Position numbers and translations under genes: made by a program | Origin: Candidatus Zixiibacteriota bacterium | Lineage (GTDB): Bacteria > Zixibacteria > MSB-5A5 > GN15 > FEB-12 | DNA: 37,068 nucleotides | Reading direction: 5' to 3' | Assembly: GCA_034439475.1 (NCBI GenBank) | Contig: JAWXAN010000051.1 | Location: forward strand, 1-37,068 | Shown here: in pieces, positions 28,501 to 35,690 of the stretch | Numbering within the stretch: the stretch's first letter is position 1 | Layout: each line of letters begins with the position of its first letter | Notes under the pieces: model-generated | The model's input: the letters and a program-made list of their open reading frames with translations, nothing else | Database searches by the model: none | Told to the model about the DNA's origin: nothing

Positions 28501-28565
28501 GTATCGGCAAGCTCATCGAGACTTCGCCAGTAATCTTTGCTCTGTGGTTTCAAATCGTCATTCAT
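25554..28565 (-). CDS. actB: Alternative Complex III iron-sulfur subunit ActB
   Basis: A 1003-residue exported protein. A twin-arginine motif SRRNFLTLMG (48-57) ends in LASC, so it may be a Tat-exported lipoprotein. The large middle part resembles molybdopterin oxidoreductases, as in all ActB, where no molybdenum cofactor is bound. From about residue 775 the ferredoxin-like part carries four cysteine clusters: CVGCGACVVACQ, CQHCENAPCEPVCP, CVGTRYCSNNCP and CTFCIQR with CQQACP. The ATG at 28565 is chosen because the protein family starts with this TAT-preceding helix (DYWRSLDELA); an in-frame start at 28652 would overlap actA. Confidence 0.95.
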   Translation of the reverse strand: MNDDLKPQSKDYWRSLDELADTPQFREFLHREFPKGTGEELADKNNWSRRNFLTLMGASLAMAGLASCRRPIEKIVPHVVLPEVYEPGTPIHYATSMPFGLDSYGLLVKSNDGRPTKIEGNPEHPSTIGRADIWIQAAILGLYDPDRAKNITHSGKEVAWDDFVADWSTQFTKFSANRGQGLAVMSEQFSSPTLARLKEEFMEAFPSAQFVSYEPVNDETIYDGIEAVAGARLQPLHSLHLAKVILSIDSDFVFSETGHIVDAMGFADGRRVHSQQDEMNRLYAVESAYTLTGSKADHRLALKPSQVGGFVLALARELSSQGLSIGRFDAPSANTADTGIDQKFVNVLAKDLLASKGQNVILAGRRQPAEVHSLVFALNEALGNVGQTVTYIAPLDRSESSTTGLEKLVADMKSGAVETLVVLGGNPVYTVPVEFGFADALKGVANKIQLSSHHDETSALVDWHLHQSHFLESWGDGRSLDGTVSVIQPLIDPLYASVSDVELLALVASGKIVKGYDAVRETWNSFITSDFENQWRKILHDGFVPKSAIGIITPKTNASSLAASARSLASVETGRELELVLLPSNLYDGRYANNGWLQELPEPINKFTWDNFAQFSFRTAQRLGVATGDLVKLEIAGRSINIPAWITPGQANDTIVIALGYGRKNVGSVANDVGSNAYLLTSAKNSGVASVTKIPGTHFIAQTQEHGTMGGFELGDPLQEKQKRPILRENTLSKFRENGLLFPLHPEIPTQQSIYTEPAYTSDLQWGMTIDLNACVGCGACVVACQSENNIPVVGKEQVSKGREMHWIRVDRYYSGDLDTPEIALQPVTCQHCENAPCEPVCPVGATVHDDQGLNVMIYNRCVGTRYCSNNCPYKVRRFNFFNYALEIPETVQMQKNPDVTVRSRGVMEKCTFCIQRIEVTRLKAKLETRNVGGDEVHTACQQACPTDAIVFGNIKDPNSNVARLKKSPRNYQLLEELNTKPRLTYLGLLRNPHPELEMSTES

Positions 28566-28584
28566 AGGTCTTCTGTTATGTAAC

Positions 28585-29232
28585 TCAGCGGTGACAAGCC
28601 GAGCAGTCCTCGGGCGGGTTGATATTTTTTTCAGCTTTAACTCGTGCGGCAAACTCTGCCTGATTATCCGGAGGAACCCAGCCCATAGTTGTAATTTCGC
28701 TCATTGGACGCAAATGTTGATCGGGATTGCGGTGGCAGTCAAGGCACCACCCCATACTGAGCGGTTCAGTCTGCTGGACAATTTCCATTTGAGCAACATT
28801 CCCATGACATGACTCACAGCCAACTCCAACCCGGATATGCGAGCTATGGCTAAAATAAGCAAAATCGGGAAGGTCATGGACACGAATCCATTCCATCGGC
28901 TTATTCTCTGCAAAACTGGCTCGAATTGGCGCAAGCGCTTCGCTTGTGGGACGAACCAAAGTGTGGCAGTTCATGCATGTCGCTGTCGGCGGGATATTCG
29001 CCTTGGCCGAACGCTCGACTGTTGTGTGGCAATAACGGCAATCCATTCCCAAATCTCCGACATGGAGTTTATGACTGTACGGAACGGGCTGTTCCGGACG
29101 ATAGCCGACATCGGTATATTTCGGTGAGCCATAATACCATATTCCGCCGACCGCCCCGGTTAATAAAAAGCCAAGCGCGAGCACAGTGACAAGCGGCAAA
29201 TTATTAAACGATTTTGGAAAAATCTGTGCCAG
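28585..29232 (-). CDS. actA: Alternative Complex III pentaheme cytochrome c subunit ActA, likely CTG start
   Basis: This multiheme cytochrome has five CXXCH motifs (from my start C65, C86, C139, C163, C210), one N-terminal helix (about 12-35) and many non-CXXCH histidines that can complete bis-His hemes. It relays electrons between ACIII hemes. The first ATG/GTG/TTG start is a TTG at 29199, which would cut off the residues before the helix. Reading upstream in frame gives L/M-A-Q-I-F-P-K-S from a CTG at 29232, a beginning that I recall for this cytochrome family, and AAAGAG lies 8 bases before the CTG. An in-frame TAA lies just upstream of that. I favour 29232, giving 215 residues; 29199 is the fallback. 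Confidence 0.88.
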   Translation of the reverse strand: MAQIFPKSFNNLPLVTVLALGFLLTGAVGGIWYYGSPKYTDVGYRPEQPVPYSHKLHVGDLGMDCRYCHTTVERSAKANIPPTATCMNCHTLVRPTSEALAPIRASFAENKPMEWIRVHDLPDFAYFSHSSHIRVGVGCESCHGNVAQMEIVQQTEPLSMGWCLDCHRNPDQHLRPMSEITTMGWVPPDNQAEFAARVKAEKNINPPEDCSACHR

Positions 29233-29307
29233 CGAAAACGCTCTTTGTTAAAAGTTTCACAAGTACGTGCGTAGAAAAATTCTCTAACCAGCTCTTTATA
29301 TATTCCT

Positions 29308-29323
29308 GATCAATTTCTTGATC
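29308..29323 (-). promoter_or_regulatory. GATCAA-GAAA-TTGATC hairpin in the act operon leader
   Basis: A perfect six-base-pair stem with a GAAA tetraloop lies in the predicted 5' leader of the act/cox operon. Directly repeated AGGAATA copies flank it on the minus strand. It may be an RNA stability element or, as DNA, a dyad operator downstream of the promoter. Function is unknown. Confidence 0.45.
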
Positions 29324-29366
29324 TATTCCTGTTTTTCTCTCACGGTATTCGCCATTTCAAGGCGAG

Positions 29367-29395
29367 AATATATAGAGGCTAAAAAATAGTGTCAA
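29367..29395 (-). promoter_or_regulatory. Strong housekeeping-type promoter of the act/cox operon
   Basis: On the minus strand TTGACA (29390-29395) and TATATT (29367-29372) are separated by exactly 17 bases. This is the best promoter match in the window. Transcription should begin near 29360, giving a leader of about 130 bases before actA. All thirteen genes from actA to the DUF420 gene could be read from it, because spacing between them is small or negative in most cases. Confidence 0.75.
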
Positions 29396-29423
29396 CCCCT
29401 AAAACCTTCTCAGATATTCGTAG

Positions 29424-29447
29424 GTCAGTGACCCTTTGGGTCCTGAC
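29424..29447 (-). terminator. Possible transcription-ending hairpin after cyoE
   Basis: GTCAG-T-GACCC and GGGTC-CTGAC form a ten-base-pair stem with one bulged base and a three-base loop. It lies between the cyoE stop and the act promoter. No T-run follows on the minus strand, so it is not a textbook intrinsic terminator; it may stabilise the 3' end or be another repeat hairpin. Confidence 0.35.
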
Positions 29448-29500
29448 GTCTTATCCGTGGTTGGTATACATCCACGTGCACCAACCTTCCCCCCACCATA

Positions 29501-30373
29501 TTACAGAAACACCCTCACCAAACTATCCGCCACCATCGCCAAAAACAACGCAAACAAATAAACAATCGAATAACCAAAAAGCGACCGCGCACTCGACTCA
29601 CTCATCTCGCGCCGTGCCTTGAAACATCGGGCGATAAACATCACGCCAAGTACCGTCGCCGCAATTCCATAGAGCCATCCTGCTCCAAGTGGAACAAGCA
29701 CGAGCGATACCGCCGAGACTATAAAAGCGTAAACGAGCATCTGATTGAGTGTCGAGGCATCTCCTTTGACCACTGGCATCATGGGAAGATTAGCTTTTAC
29801 GTAGTCGTCTTTACAAAAGAGCGCGAGCGCCCAAAAATGCGGAGGCGTCCAGAAAAAAACAATGGCGAACATTATCCAAGGAAAGGCCGCCATTGATCCC
29901 GTCGCCGCGGCCCATGCCCCTACCGGAGCCATCGCCCCGGCCGCACCGCCGATTACTATATTCTGCGCCGTGTTCGGCTTAAGCCATAACGTGTAGAAGA
30001 GAGAATAAAATAAAATCGTCGCAAGAGCCAATCCGGCTACCAGCCAATTGAAGAAGAATGCGAAAAGCGCCACTCCAATCACGCCGATTGAAATGGAAAA
30101 CACGAGAGCCTGTGTAGGCGAGATTTTTTTGAGCGGAAGTGACCGTCGTGCGCTTGTACGAGACATCTTGGCATCAATCTCCCTCTCAAAATACTGATTT
30201 AGCGCATTGGCCGATCCGCCTGTCAGAAACAAACCAACTAAGACAAGAAGAAAATTGAGAGGCTGGGTGAGGAAACTCCCTTCGATAACCAATGCCGACG
30301 CGCCGGTAAATAGCACCAGCAACATTATAGTCGGCTTTGTTAACGATAGATAATCACTTATATGTGATCGCAC
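29501..30373 (-). CDS. ctaB: Protoheme IX farnesyltransferase (heme O synthase)
   Basis: This 290-residue UbiA-family membrane prenyltransferase makes heme O from protoheme and farnesyl diphosphate, the step before heme A synthase. About eight or nine helices are predicted. Key features are the first aspartate-rich region around NQYFEREIDAKMSRT, where the family motif is NxxxDxxxDxxMxRT, and the second polar region YTLWLKPNT followed by GGAAGAMAPVGAW. The start is GTG with AGAGGA before it. It lies upstream of the act promoter on the same strand and serves the aa3-type oxidase encoded downstream. Confidence 0.94.
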   Translation of the reverse strand: MRSHISDYLSLTKPTIMLLVLFTGASALVIEGSFLTQPLNFLLVLVGLFLTGGSANALNQYFEREIDAKMSRTSARRSLPLKKISPTQALVFSISIGVIGVALFAFFFNWLVAGLALATILFYSLFYTLWLKPNTAQNIVIGGAAGAMAPVGAWAAATGSMAAFPWIMFAIVFFWTPPHFWALALFCKDDYVKANLPMMPVVKGDASTLNQMLVYAFIVSAVSLVLVPLGAGWLYGIAATVLGVMFIARCFKARREMSESSARSLFGYSIVYLFALFLAMVADSLVRVFL

Positions 30374-30729
30374 AGTATCCTCTTTTCTGTGAGGCCAATA
30401 TATAAATATAAAACATCACTGCGCCAGAGTTAGTTTGTGAATTTTTTAACTAACTTTGCTGTTTCAATGTAACAACCCTCCGCTCTTTGGCCGTCAAGGT
30501 GACAGACAGAACCACCCTCCTTGCCAGATATCCCCGACTTTATGCTCACTTTCGTTAATATTTCATCCACATCCTTGTGTACAACTTAAACGCATCTCTT
30601 CAACCTAAAGCCTCACATCATTTTAACATGTTGATATTCCATAAACAATTTCAACGAATTGTGTGGATGGGAAAGTTTAATGTGTAAACTATTAGAACTT
30701 AATGAGTTACAAATATTAGCTTTTCATAA

Positions 30730-30749
30730 GTGTTCGGTTGTCCGAACAC
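30730..30749. promoter_or_regulatory. Perfect palindrome GTGTTCGG-N4-CCGAACAC, candidate operator
   Basis: Eight-base arms are separated by TTGT in an AT-rich intergenic region. There is no T-run after it, so it fits an operator better than a terminator. A related dyad, GTTCGGATGAAC, occurs about 170 bases downstream. The arms have GTTC outside and GAAC opposite, which is the reverse order of the Gram-positive LexA box, so I do not call it an SOS box. Confidence 0.45.
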
Positions 30750-30834
30750 ATTAATTACCCCCGTTTTTATCTCTTAAGTTTACCTCGATGATAATCAATA
30801 GCATACGAAATTTCGATGCAAAACACTAATTTTT

Positions 30835-31056
30835 GTGGTTTCCAACCAGTTGACCACTAGATATTGTGTTCGTCAGAAGGGAATGCCTTTACTGTGTTAT
30901 CGAATTAGTTCGGATGAACACGCTATTCTGAGCGACCTTCCTGAAAAACCGCCGTCTTCGAATATTCATCCTGACTCAGGCAGGATAGCGATTTCGGAAT
31001 GGCGGAAGCAACGAGTTTCTGAGAAGATTTCAATGAATCTTCTTATCAATACATAG
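30835..31056 (+). CDS. Doubtful small open reading frame upstream of nrdJ
   Basis: An open frame of 73 codons starting at GTG, or 57 codons from an ATG at 30883, ends 53 bases before nrdJ. The predicted peptide (MPLLCYRISSDEH...) is hydrophilic, with no motif I recognise. AGAAGGGA lies before the inner ATG but is too close for a good ribosome binding site. It may be a chance frame in a leader. It is kept here because its strand and position would fit a leader gene. Confidence 0.15.
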   Translation: MVSNQLTTRYCVRQKGMPLLCYRISSDEHAILSDLPEKPPSSNIHPDSGRIAISEWRKQRVSEKISMNLLINT

Positions 31057-31064
31057 GACGTGAA

Positions 31065-31104
31065 TTCCTCCTTTCCCAAGGCGAGGAAAGTGAGTACAGG
31101 AGGT
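31065..31104 (+). promoter_or_regulatory. Alternative base-pairing around the nrdJ ribosome binding site
   Basis: TTCCTC (31065-31070) can pair with GAGGAA (31083-31088). The overlapping CCTCCT (31067-31072) can instead pair with the Shine-Dalgarno core AGGAGG (31098-31103). The two pairings share CCTC and exclude each other, so the leader could switch between open and hidden ribosome binding. The Shine-Dalgarno sequence AGGAGGT lies six bases before the GTG start. The switch itself is inference. Confidence 0.4.
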
Positions 31105-31109
31105 AGAAT

Positions 31110-34100
31110 GTGAAAATTGATCGGTACTTTACCAAACAAGGCGAATCGCCATACAGCCATGTGCCATTCGGCAAACGTACATCAGAGATAAAAAACCCCG
31201 ATGGTTCGACTGTTTTCAAGCTCGAAAATATCGATGTTCCCGAGCACTGGACCCAGGTAGCTGTCGATATCCTCGCTCATAAGTATTTCCGCAAAGCCGG
31301 AGTGCCGCAGATCGACGAGTCGGGCAGACCGCAAATCGATTCCGAAGGCAAACAGATAACCGGCGGTGAAACCGACGCCCGTCAGGTCTTCCACCGTCTT
31401 GCCGGATGCTGGTCGCAATGGGGTGAAAAGCACAATTATTTCGATTCCAAAGCCGATGCGCAGAATTTCTACGATGAGCTGTGCTACATGCTTGCCGACC
31501 AAGTGGCCGCGCCCAACTCACCGCAATGGTTCAACACCGGTCTGCACTATGCCTATGGCATAACTGGTGTTGCGCAGGGGCATTTTTATGTGGACCCAAC
31601 CTCACATACAATGACCGAAGCCAAAAATGCCTATGAGCATCCCCAACCCCATGCCTGCTTCATTCAATCAGTGGTCGATGATCTGGTCAACCCCGGCGGA
31701 ATCATGGACCTCTGGGTGCGCGAAGCCCGGCTCTTCAAATATGGCAGCGGAACCGGGACCAATTTCTCGAGTATCCGCGGAGCCGGCGAATCTCTCTCTG
31801 GCGGAGGACAGTCGTCGGGACTGATGTCATTCCTCAAAATTGGCGACCGAGCCGCAGGCGCTATCAAATCAGGCGGCACAACTCGCCGCGCCGCAAAAAT
31901 GGTCTGCCTTGATTTGGATCACCCCGATGTGCTGAATTTTATCAACTGGAAAGTCATCGAAGAACAAAAAGTGGCCGCATTGGTTGCCGGTTCAAAGATA
32001 ATCGGTGAGCGGCTCAAAGAAATTTTCAATGCCGCTCGCATTTCCGGCCATAACGGCGATTCCGTTTTCGAAATCGACCCAAACAAGAACAAACAGCTCA
32101 AAGACGCGCTCAAAATGGCGCGACGATTCGCTGTGCCGGAAAACTATATCAAGAAAGTTCTCGACCTCGCCACACAGGGCATCCATGATGTCGAGTTTGT
32201 CCAGCTTGATACCAATTGGGACAGCGAGGCTTATCTCACCGTCTCGGGACAGAACTCCAATAATTCTGTCCGAATTCCCAATGAGTTCTTTGAAAGACTC
32301 TACGCCGGTGAAGATTGGCATCTCAAAAGCCGCACCAACGGCACGACTATCCAAAGCATTCCAGCTCAGGAGCTATGGGGAAAAATCTGCTATGCGGCTT
32401 GGGCCTGCGCCGACCCGGGTGTGCAGTTTGATACTACAATCAATGAATGGCATACCTGCCCCGAAGACGGACGGATAAACGCCTCCAATCCCTGCTCGGA
32501 ATACATGTTCCTCGACGACACCGCCTGTAACCTTGCTTCGATAAATCTTGTCAAGCTTCTCGGTGAAAAAGGTAACTTTGACATCGCCGGATATTTACAC
32601 GCCGTCAAAGTCTGGACAGTGGTTCTCGAGATCTCCGTCCTCATGGCCGCTTTCCCTTCCAAAGCCATCGCCCAAAAAAGCTATGAGTTCCGAACATTGG
32701 GACTCGGCTATGCAAATCTTGGCACACTGCTCATGAATATGGGCATCCCCTATGATTCCCCACGCGGCTATGCCTGGTGCGGGGCCCTGACGTCGATTTT
32801 GACCGGCGAGTCGTATGTAACATCGGCGGAAATGGCCAAAGAGCATGGCGCATTCCCCGGCTACTACCGCAACCGCGAATCGATGCTCAAAGTCATCCGC
32901 AATCACCGCCGGGCCGCGCTGAATGCCGACAAGACTGAATACGAAGGTCTTACCATAAAACCGACCGGCATAAATCCGGAATATATTCCTGAGGATATCC
33001 TTAAAACCGCCCGCATGGTCTGGGATCATGCCCTTCAGTCTGGCACCATGCACGGTTTCCGTAACGCCCAAACGACCGTCATTGCGCCAACCGGAACTAT
33101 CGGGTTGCTCATGGATTGCGACACGACTGGAATCGAGCCTGATTTTGCTCTGGTGAAGTTTAAAAAACTTGCTGGCGGCGGATACTTCAAAATCATCAAC
33201 AATTCCGTCCCGCGCACCCTTGCCAAACTTGGCTACAACCAAAGCGAGGTCGATCAGATTATCGCCTATGCGACCGGACATAGAACCCTCAAAGGAGCTC
33301 CGTATGTCAACCATGAATCCCTCCAAGCCAAAGGATTCACCTCAGTAGAAATTGAAAAAATCGAAAGCGCATTGCCTAATGTTTTCGATATCAGTTTCGC
33401 CTTTAACAAGTACTCGCTTGGGGAAGAATTTCTGACCGAGATTCTCGGATTTGATGCCGACACAATGGATCGTTGGGATTTCAATCTGCTTAGGGAAATT
33501 GGTTTCACCCGCGATCAGATCGATGCCGCAAACGAGTACTGCTGCGGCACGATGACAGTCGAAGGCGCGCCTCATCTCAAAGAGAGCCACTATTCGATCT
33601 TTGACTGCGCCAACAAATGCGGCAAAAAAGGAACGCGCTTTATTTCGTATGAATCGCACATCCGCATGATGGCTGCGGCCCAGCCCTTTATCTCTGGCGC
33701 AATCTCCAAGACTATCAATATGCCGGCTGAAGCCACAATGGACGACGTCAAAAAGGCCTACCGCCTCTCGTGGGAAACCATGAACAAAGCGGTCGCGCTC
33801 TATCGCGACGGAAGCAAACTCAGCCAGCCACTCAATTCATCTTTGCTCAGTGACGACGGCGATGACATTTCCGACTCTCTCTCCGTCGCCACCGTCTCGG
33901 AGAAGATGGCCGAGCGGATTATCTACCGCTACCTCGCTAAACGGAGAAAACTGCCCAACCGGCGCGGCGGATACACCCAGAAATCAGTCATCGGTGGACA
34001 CAAACTCTATCTCCGCACCGGTGAATACTCTGACGGCACACTCGGTGAAATTTTTCTGGATATGCACCGCGAAGGTGCCGCCTTCCGCTCGCTCATGAAC

Positions 34101-34763
34101 TCATTTGCGATTGCCGTTTCGCTTGGACTGCAGCATGGTGTGCCGCTCGAAGAATTTGTCGAAGCCTTTTTGTTCAGCCGCTTTGAGCCGAACGGGATGG
34201 TCGAAGGAAACAAATCGATCAAGATGTCGACCTCGATTATCGACTATATCTTCCGCGAGCTGGCCATCACCTACCTTGGCCGGAACGATTTGGCGCATGT
34301 GGTCGATGACGATCTCCGCCATGACACAATCGGCACTCCTGCCGAAGAGGGTATTGAATTTGAAGAAGAAGTACCGGCGACTCCGTCAATTACCGGACAA
34401 TTGACCAAAGCCAGCCGGGGTGATAATGATATCCACACCAACCGTCTCCGTCCCTTTGCAAATGGCGGAAACGGAAAATCAACTCACACAAATTCTAATG
34501 GAGGGAATGGACATGCGGCGAAGATGGCGCACACGACAACAGTTGAATCAGATTCAGAACCGGAAGCGGTGCTCGAGTATGTTGCGTCGTCACCGTCTGG
34601 AAGTGCCGGTGATACCCTCCGCCGCCGTCAATCGGAAATCCGACTTGCGCGCCTGAGGGGCTACGAAGGGGACATGTGCGGCGAGTGCGGATCATTCACG
34701 ATGGTTCGCAACGGGACATGTTTAAAATGCGATGCCTGCGGAGCGACTTCGGGCTGTAGTTAA
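31110..34763 (+). CDS. nrdJ: Adenosylcobalamin-dependent (class II) ribonucleotide reductase
   Basis: This 1217-residue enzyme makes deoxyribonucleotides using a cobalamin-derived radical and needs no O2. The ten-stranded barrel core shows the substrate-site cysteine in PHACFIQS (about 183), the loop [12 protein letters not shown], the NPCSE catalytic triad motif (about 460) and [13 protein letters not shown] (about 660). After the core, residues about 930-1070 match the TSCPD-type domain of long NrdJ proteins ([17 protein letters not shown]). A low-complexity Gly/Asn/Ser/His linker follows, then a zinc-ribbon-like tail with CGECG and CLKCDACG. The start is GTG at the only well-placed position after AGGAGGT. 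It appears monocistronic and ends before a terminator. Confidence 0.95.
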   Translation: MKIDRYFTKQGESPYSHVPFGKRTSEIKNPDGSTVFKLENIDVPEHWTQVAVDILAHKYFRKAGVPQIDESGRPQIDSEGKQITGGETDARQVFHRLAGCWSQWGEKHNYFDSKADAQNFYDELCYMLADQVAAPNSPQWFNTGLHYAYGITGVAQGHFYVDPTSHTMTEAKNAYEHPQPHACFIQSVVDDLVNPGGIMDLWVREARLFKYGSGTGTNFSSIRGAGESLSGGGQSSGLMSFLKIGDRAAGAIKSGGTTRRAAKMVCLDLDHPDVLNFINWKVIEEQKVAALVAGSKIIGERLKEIFNAARISGHNGDSVFEIDPNKNKQLKDALKMARRFAVPENYIKKVLDLATQGIHDVEFVQLDTNWDSEAYLTVSGQNSNNSVRIPNEFFERLYAGEDWHLKSRTNGTTIQSIPAQELWGKICYAAWACADPGVQFDTTINEWHTCPEDGRINASNPCSEYMFLDDTACNLASINLVKLLGEKGNFDIAGYLHAVKVWTVVLEISVLMAAFPSKAIAQKSYEFRTLGLGYANLGTLLMNMGIPYDSPRGYAWCGALTSILTGESYVTSAEMAKEHGAFPGYYRNRESMLKVIRNHRRAALNADKTEYEGLTIKPTGINPEYIPEDILKTARMVWDHALQSGTMHGFRNAQTTVIAPTGTIGLLMDCDTTGIEPDFALVKFKKLAGGGYFKIINNSVPRTLAKLGYNQSEVDQIIAYATGHRTLKGAPYVNHESLQAKGFTSVEIEKIESALPNVFDISFAFNKYSLGEEFLTEILGFDADTMDRWDFNLLREIGFTRDQIDAANEYCCGTMTVEGAPHLKESHYSIFDCANKCGKKGTRFISYESHIRMMAAAQPFISGAISKTINMPAEATMDDVKKAYRLSWETMNKAVALYRDGSKLSQPLNSSLLSDDGDDISDSLSVATVSEKMAERIIYRYLAKRRKLPNRRGGYTQKSVIGGHKLYLRTGEYSDGTLGEIFLDMHREGAAFRSLMNSFAIAVSLGLQHGVPLEEFVEAFLFSRFEPNGMVEGNKSIKMSTSIIDYIFRELAITYLGRNDLAHVVDDDLRHDTIGTPAEEGIEFEEEVPATPSITGQLTKASRGDNDIHTNRLRPFANGGNGKSTHTNSNGGNGHAAKMAHTTTVESDSEPEAVLEYVASSPSGSAGDTLRRRQSEIRLARLRGYEGDMCGECGSFTMVRNGTCLKCDACGATSGCS

Positions 34764-35307
34764 GAGATTTTGACACTTTGTTGAGAAATCTTGACACGTT
34801 AACAATTGCGTTCGATTGATGAATTCTTTCGGTTAACAAATTCTCGCTTTTGTCATTCTGTATTTTTGTTTCCTTGTTTTGTCTTTCAGTTTCCTTTTGT
34901 TTTGTTACAAGACGCCGGGCCCGCAATGGCCCGGCGTTCTTATTTGCATTTACTCAGATGTATTTGTGCGCTGGAACTCTACTGCATCTTCTGCAGGCCG
35001 TCTCTGGCCTGCACCACATTTCCCCCTTACGTCAGGTCTTGGCTATATCGTTGCGTGAGCAAGGATATAGGTGCTAAGGCTTCCGAAGTCCGCTGCAGGC
35101 GGATGACCTGACAGTCAACTCTGGTGCGCGACCGGGACGTCCCCCACGAAGTCTTGTAGCTATTCCCCAGTTGTTCTATTCCACAACCCCCTTATGTTGT
35201 CTGTCCTAAATCAAAGCCACATAGAAGGTTATCCCTACACGAACCCATCCGTCTAAGCCTTGGCCTCCCACAACCAAACTTTTTCTTAAAAAACTTCAAT
35301 TTTCTTC
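34764..35307. other. Intergenic region after nrdJ with terminator and repeats
   Basis: No gene is seen. A T-rich segment follows nrdJ, then the terminator at 34912-34937. Next come a TGCAGGCC/GGCCTGCA hairpin at 34992-35013 and a GTCAGGTC...GACCTGAC inverted repeat spanning about 35031-35112 that encloses TCCGC/GCGGA. These belong to the same families of dispersed palindromes seen at both window ends. Bases from about 35160 to 35307 show nothing I can name. Confidence 0.5.
34912..34944 (+). terminator. Intrinsic terminator after nrdJ
   Basis: ACGCCGGGCC (34912-34921) and GGCCCGGCGT (34928-34937) form a perfect ten-base-pair GC-rich stem with a six-base loop, followed by TCTTATTT. It lies about 150 bases past the nrdJ stop. 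The tail is only moderately T-rich. Confidence 0.7.
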
Positions 35308-35335
35308 TTGACAGATTTTTCTATTGTGTTATTAT
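35308..35335 (+). promoter_or_regulatory. Strong promoter of a possible small RNA
   Basis: TTGACA (35308-35313) and TATTAT (35330-35335) have 16 bases between them in an AT-rich setting. Transcription should begin near 35342. No gene starts for more than 300 bases, and an intrinsic terminator ends about 75 bases downstream. Confidence 0.6.
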
Positions 35336-35341
35336 TGAAGT

Positions 35342-35421
35342 GCAATCGGAAAGTGTTACTCTTTCTGTGGATTACCTAATATCGTCCACCCAGGTAGATT
35401 GACCATCTATCTGGGTTTTTC
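35342..35421 (+). ncRNA. Candidate small RNA of about 80 nt
   Basis: The segment between a good promoter and an intrinsic terminator can form two hairpins. The first is CGGAAAG/CTTTCTG (35347-35353 with 35361-35367, seven pairs with one wobble, seven-base loop). The second is the terminator stem. No ORF of note is inside. It could be a trans-acting small RNA or a constitutively terminated leader of the downstream barrel-cytochrome unit. Its sequence matches no RNA family that I recognise. Confidence 0.45.
35388..35421 (+). terminator. Intrinsic terminator of the candidate small RNA
   Basis: ACCCAGGTAGAT (35388-35399) pairs with ATCTATCTGGGT (35405-35416) through twelve pairs with one wobble and a five-base loop, and TTTTTC follows. 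It lies about 50 bases after the predicted start site of the small RNA. Confidence 0.85.
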
Positions 35422-35628
35422 TTTGTCCAAAACTCAATGCCCTCACACGCATCTTCGACAAAACACACAAATGACTCCCGCACAAAAATAGTTCAAACGA
35501 CAATTCGCGCCAGAATAGGTGTGCACAAAATAGGTAGAATAGTCCACCTGATTAAAACCTTATAATAATGTAAAGATTAGGCTTGACTTGATTTCTTGCG
35601 CCTACTAAGTTCACGCGACATACCAGTC

Positions 35629-35667
35629 AAATGAAAACGAATTTCATTTAGACTGTGCAAATGAAAT
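35629..35667 (+). promoter_or_regulatory. Alternating AAATGAAA / TTTCATTT / AAATGAAA repeats upstream of the barrel gene
   Basis: AAATGAAA (35629-35636), TTTCATTT (35642-35649) and AAATGAAA (35659-35666) alternate in orientation. The middle copy can pair with either outer one; with the second it forms a nine-base-pair stem ATTTCATTT/AAATGAAAT. They lie just before the ribosome binding site AGGAGG (35677-35682). They may be repressor sites or a leader switch. Confidence 0.4.
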
Positions 35668-35690
35668 GTACTTATCAGGAGGAAGTTTTG

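Larger units (their letters stand above)
30374..31109. other. Long AT-rich intergenic and leader region upstream of nrdJ
   Basis: About 735 bases without a convincing gene separate ctaB and nrdJ. The first part must hold the ctaB promoter. It is AT-rich and carries an 8-bp palindrome at 30730-30749 and a second GTTC/GAAC dyad near 30909. I searched by eye for a B12-box-like riboswitch core and for NrdR boxes and did not see a clear one. A 57-73 codon open frame lies at 30835-31056. Confidence 0.5.

Noticed and set aside
30905-30920. LexA (SOS) box
   Set aside because: The dyad reads GTTC-N4-GAAC, while the Gram-positive LexA consensus has GAAC-N4-GTTC, so the order of the arms is wrong.
30374-31109. 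A cobalamin riboswitch upstream of nrdJ
   Set aside because: It would be expected for some B12-related genes, but I could not find a B12-box-like core in the leader. A covariance search with the cobalamin riboswitch model would settle it.
32595-33326. Minus-strand open frame of 243 codons inside nrdJ
   Set aside because: It lies entirely opposite the conserved catalytic core of the reductase and is explained by codon bias.
31110-34763. Intein in the 1217-residue ribonucleotide reductase
   Set aside because: The catalytic motifs follow each other without a break and the extra length lies in the C-terminal TSCPD-type domain, linker and zinc ribbon that are normal for long NrdJ proteins.
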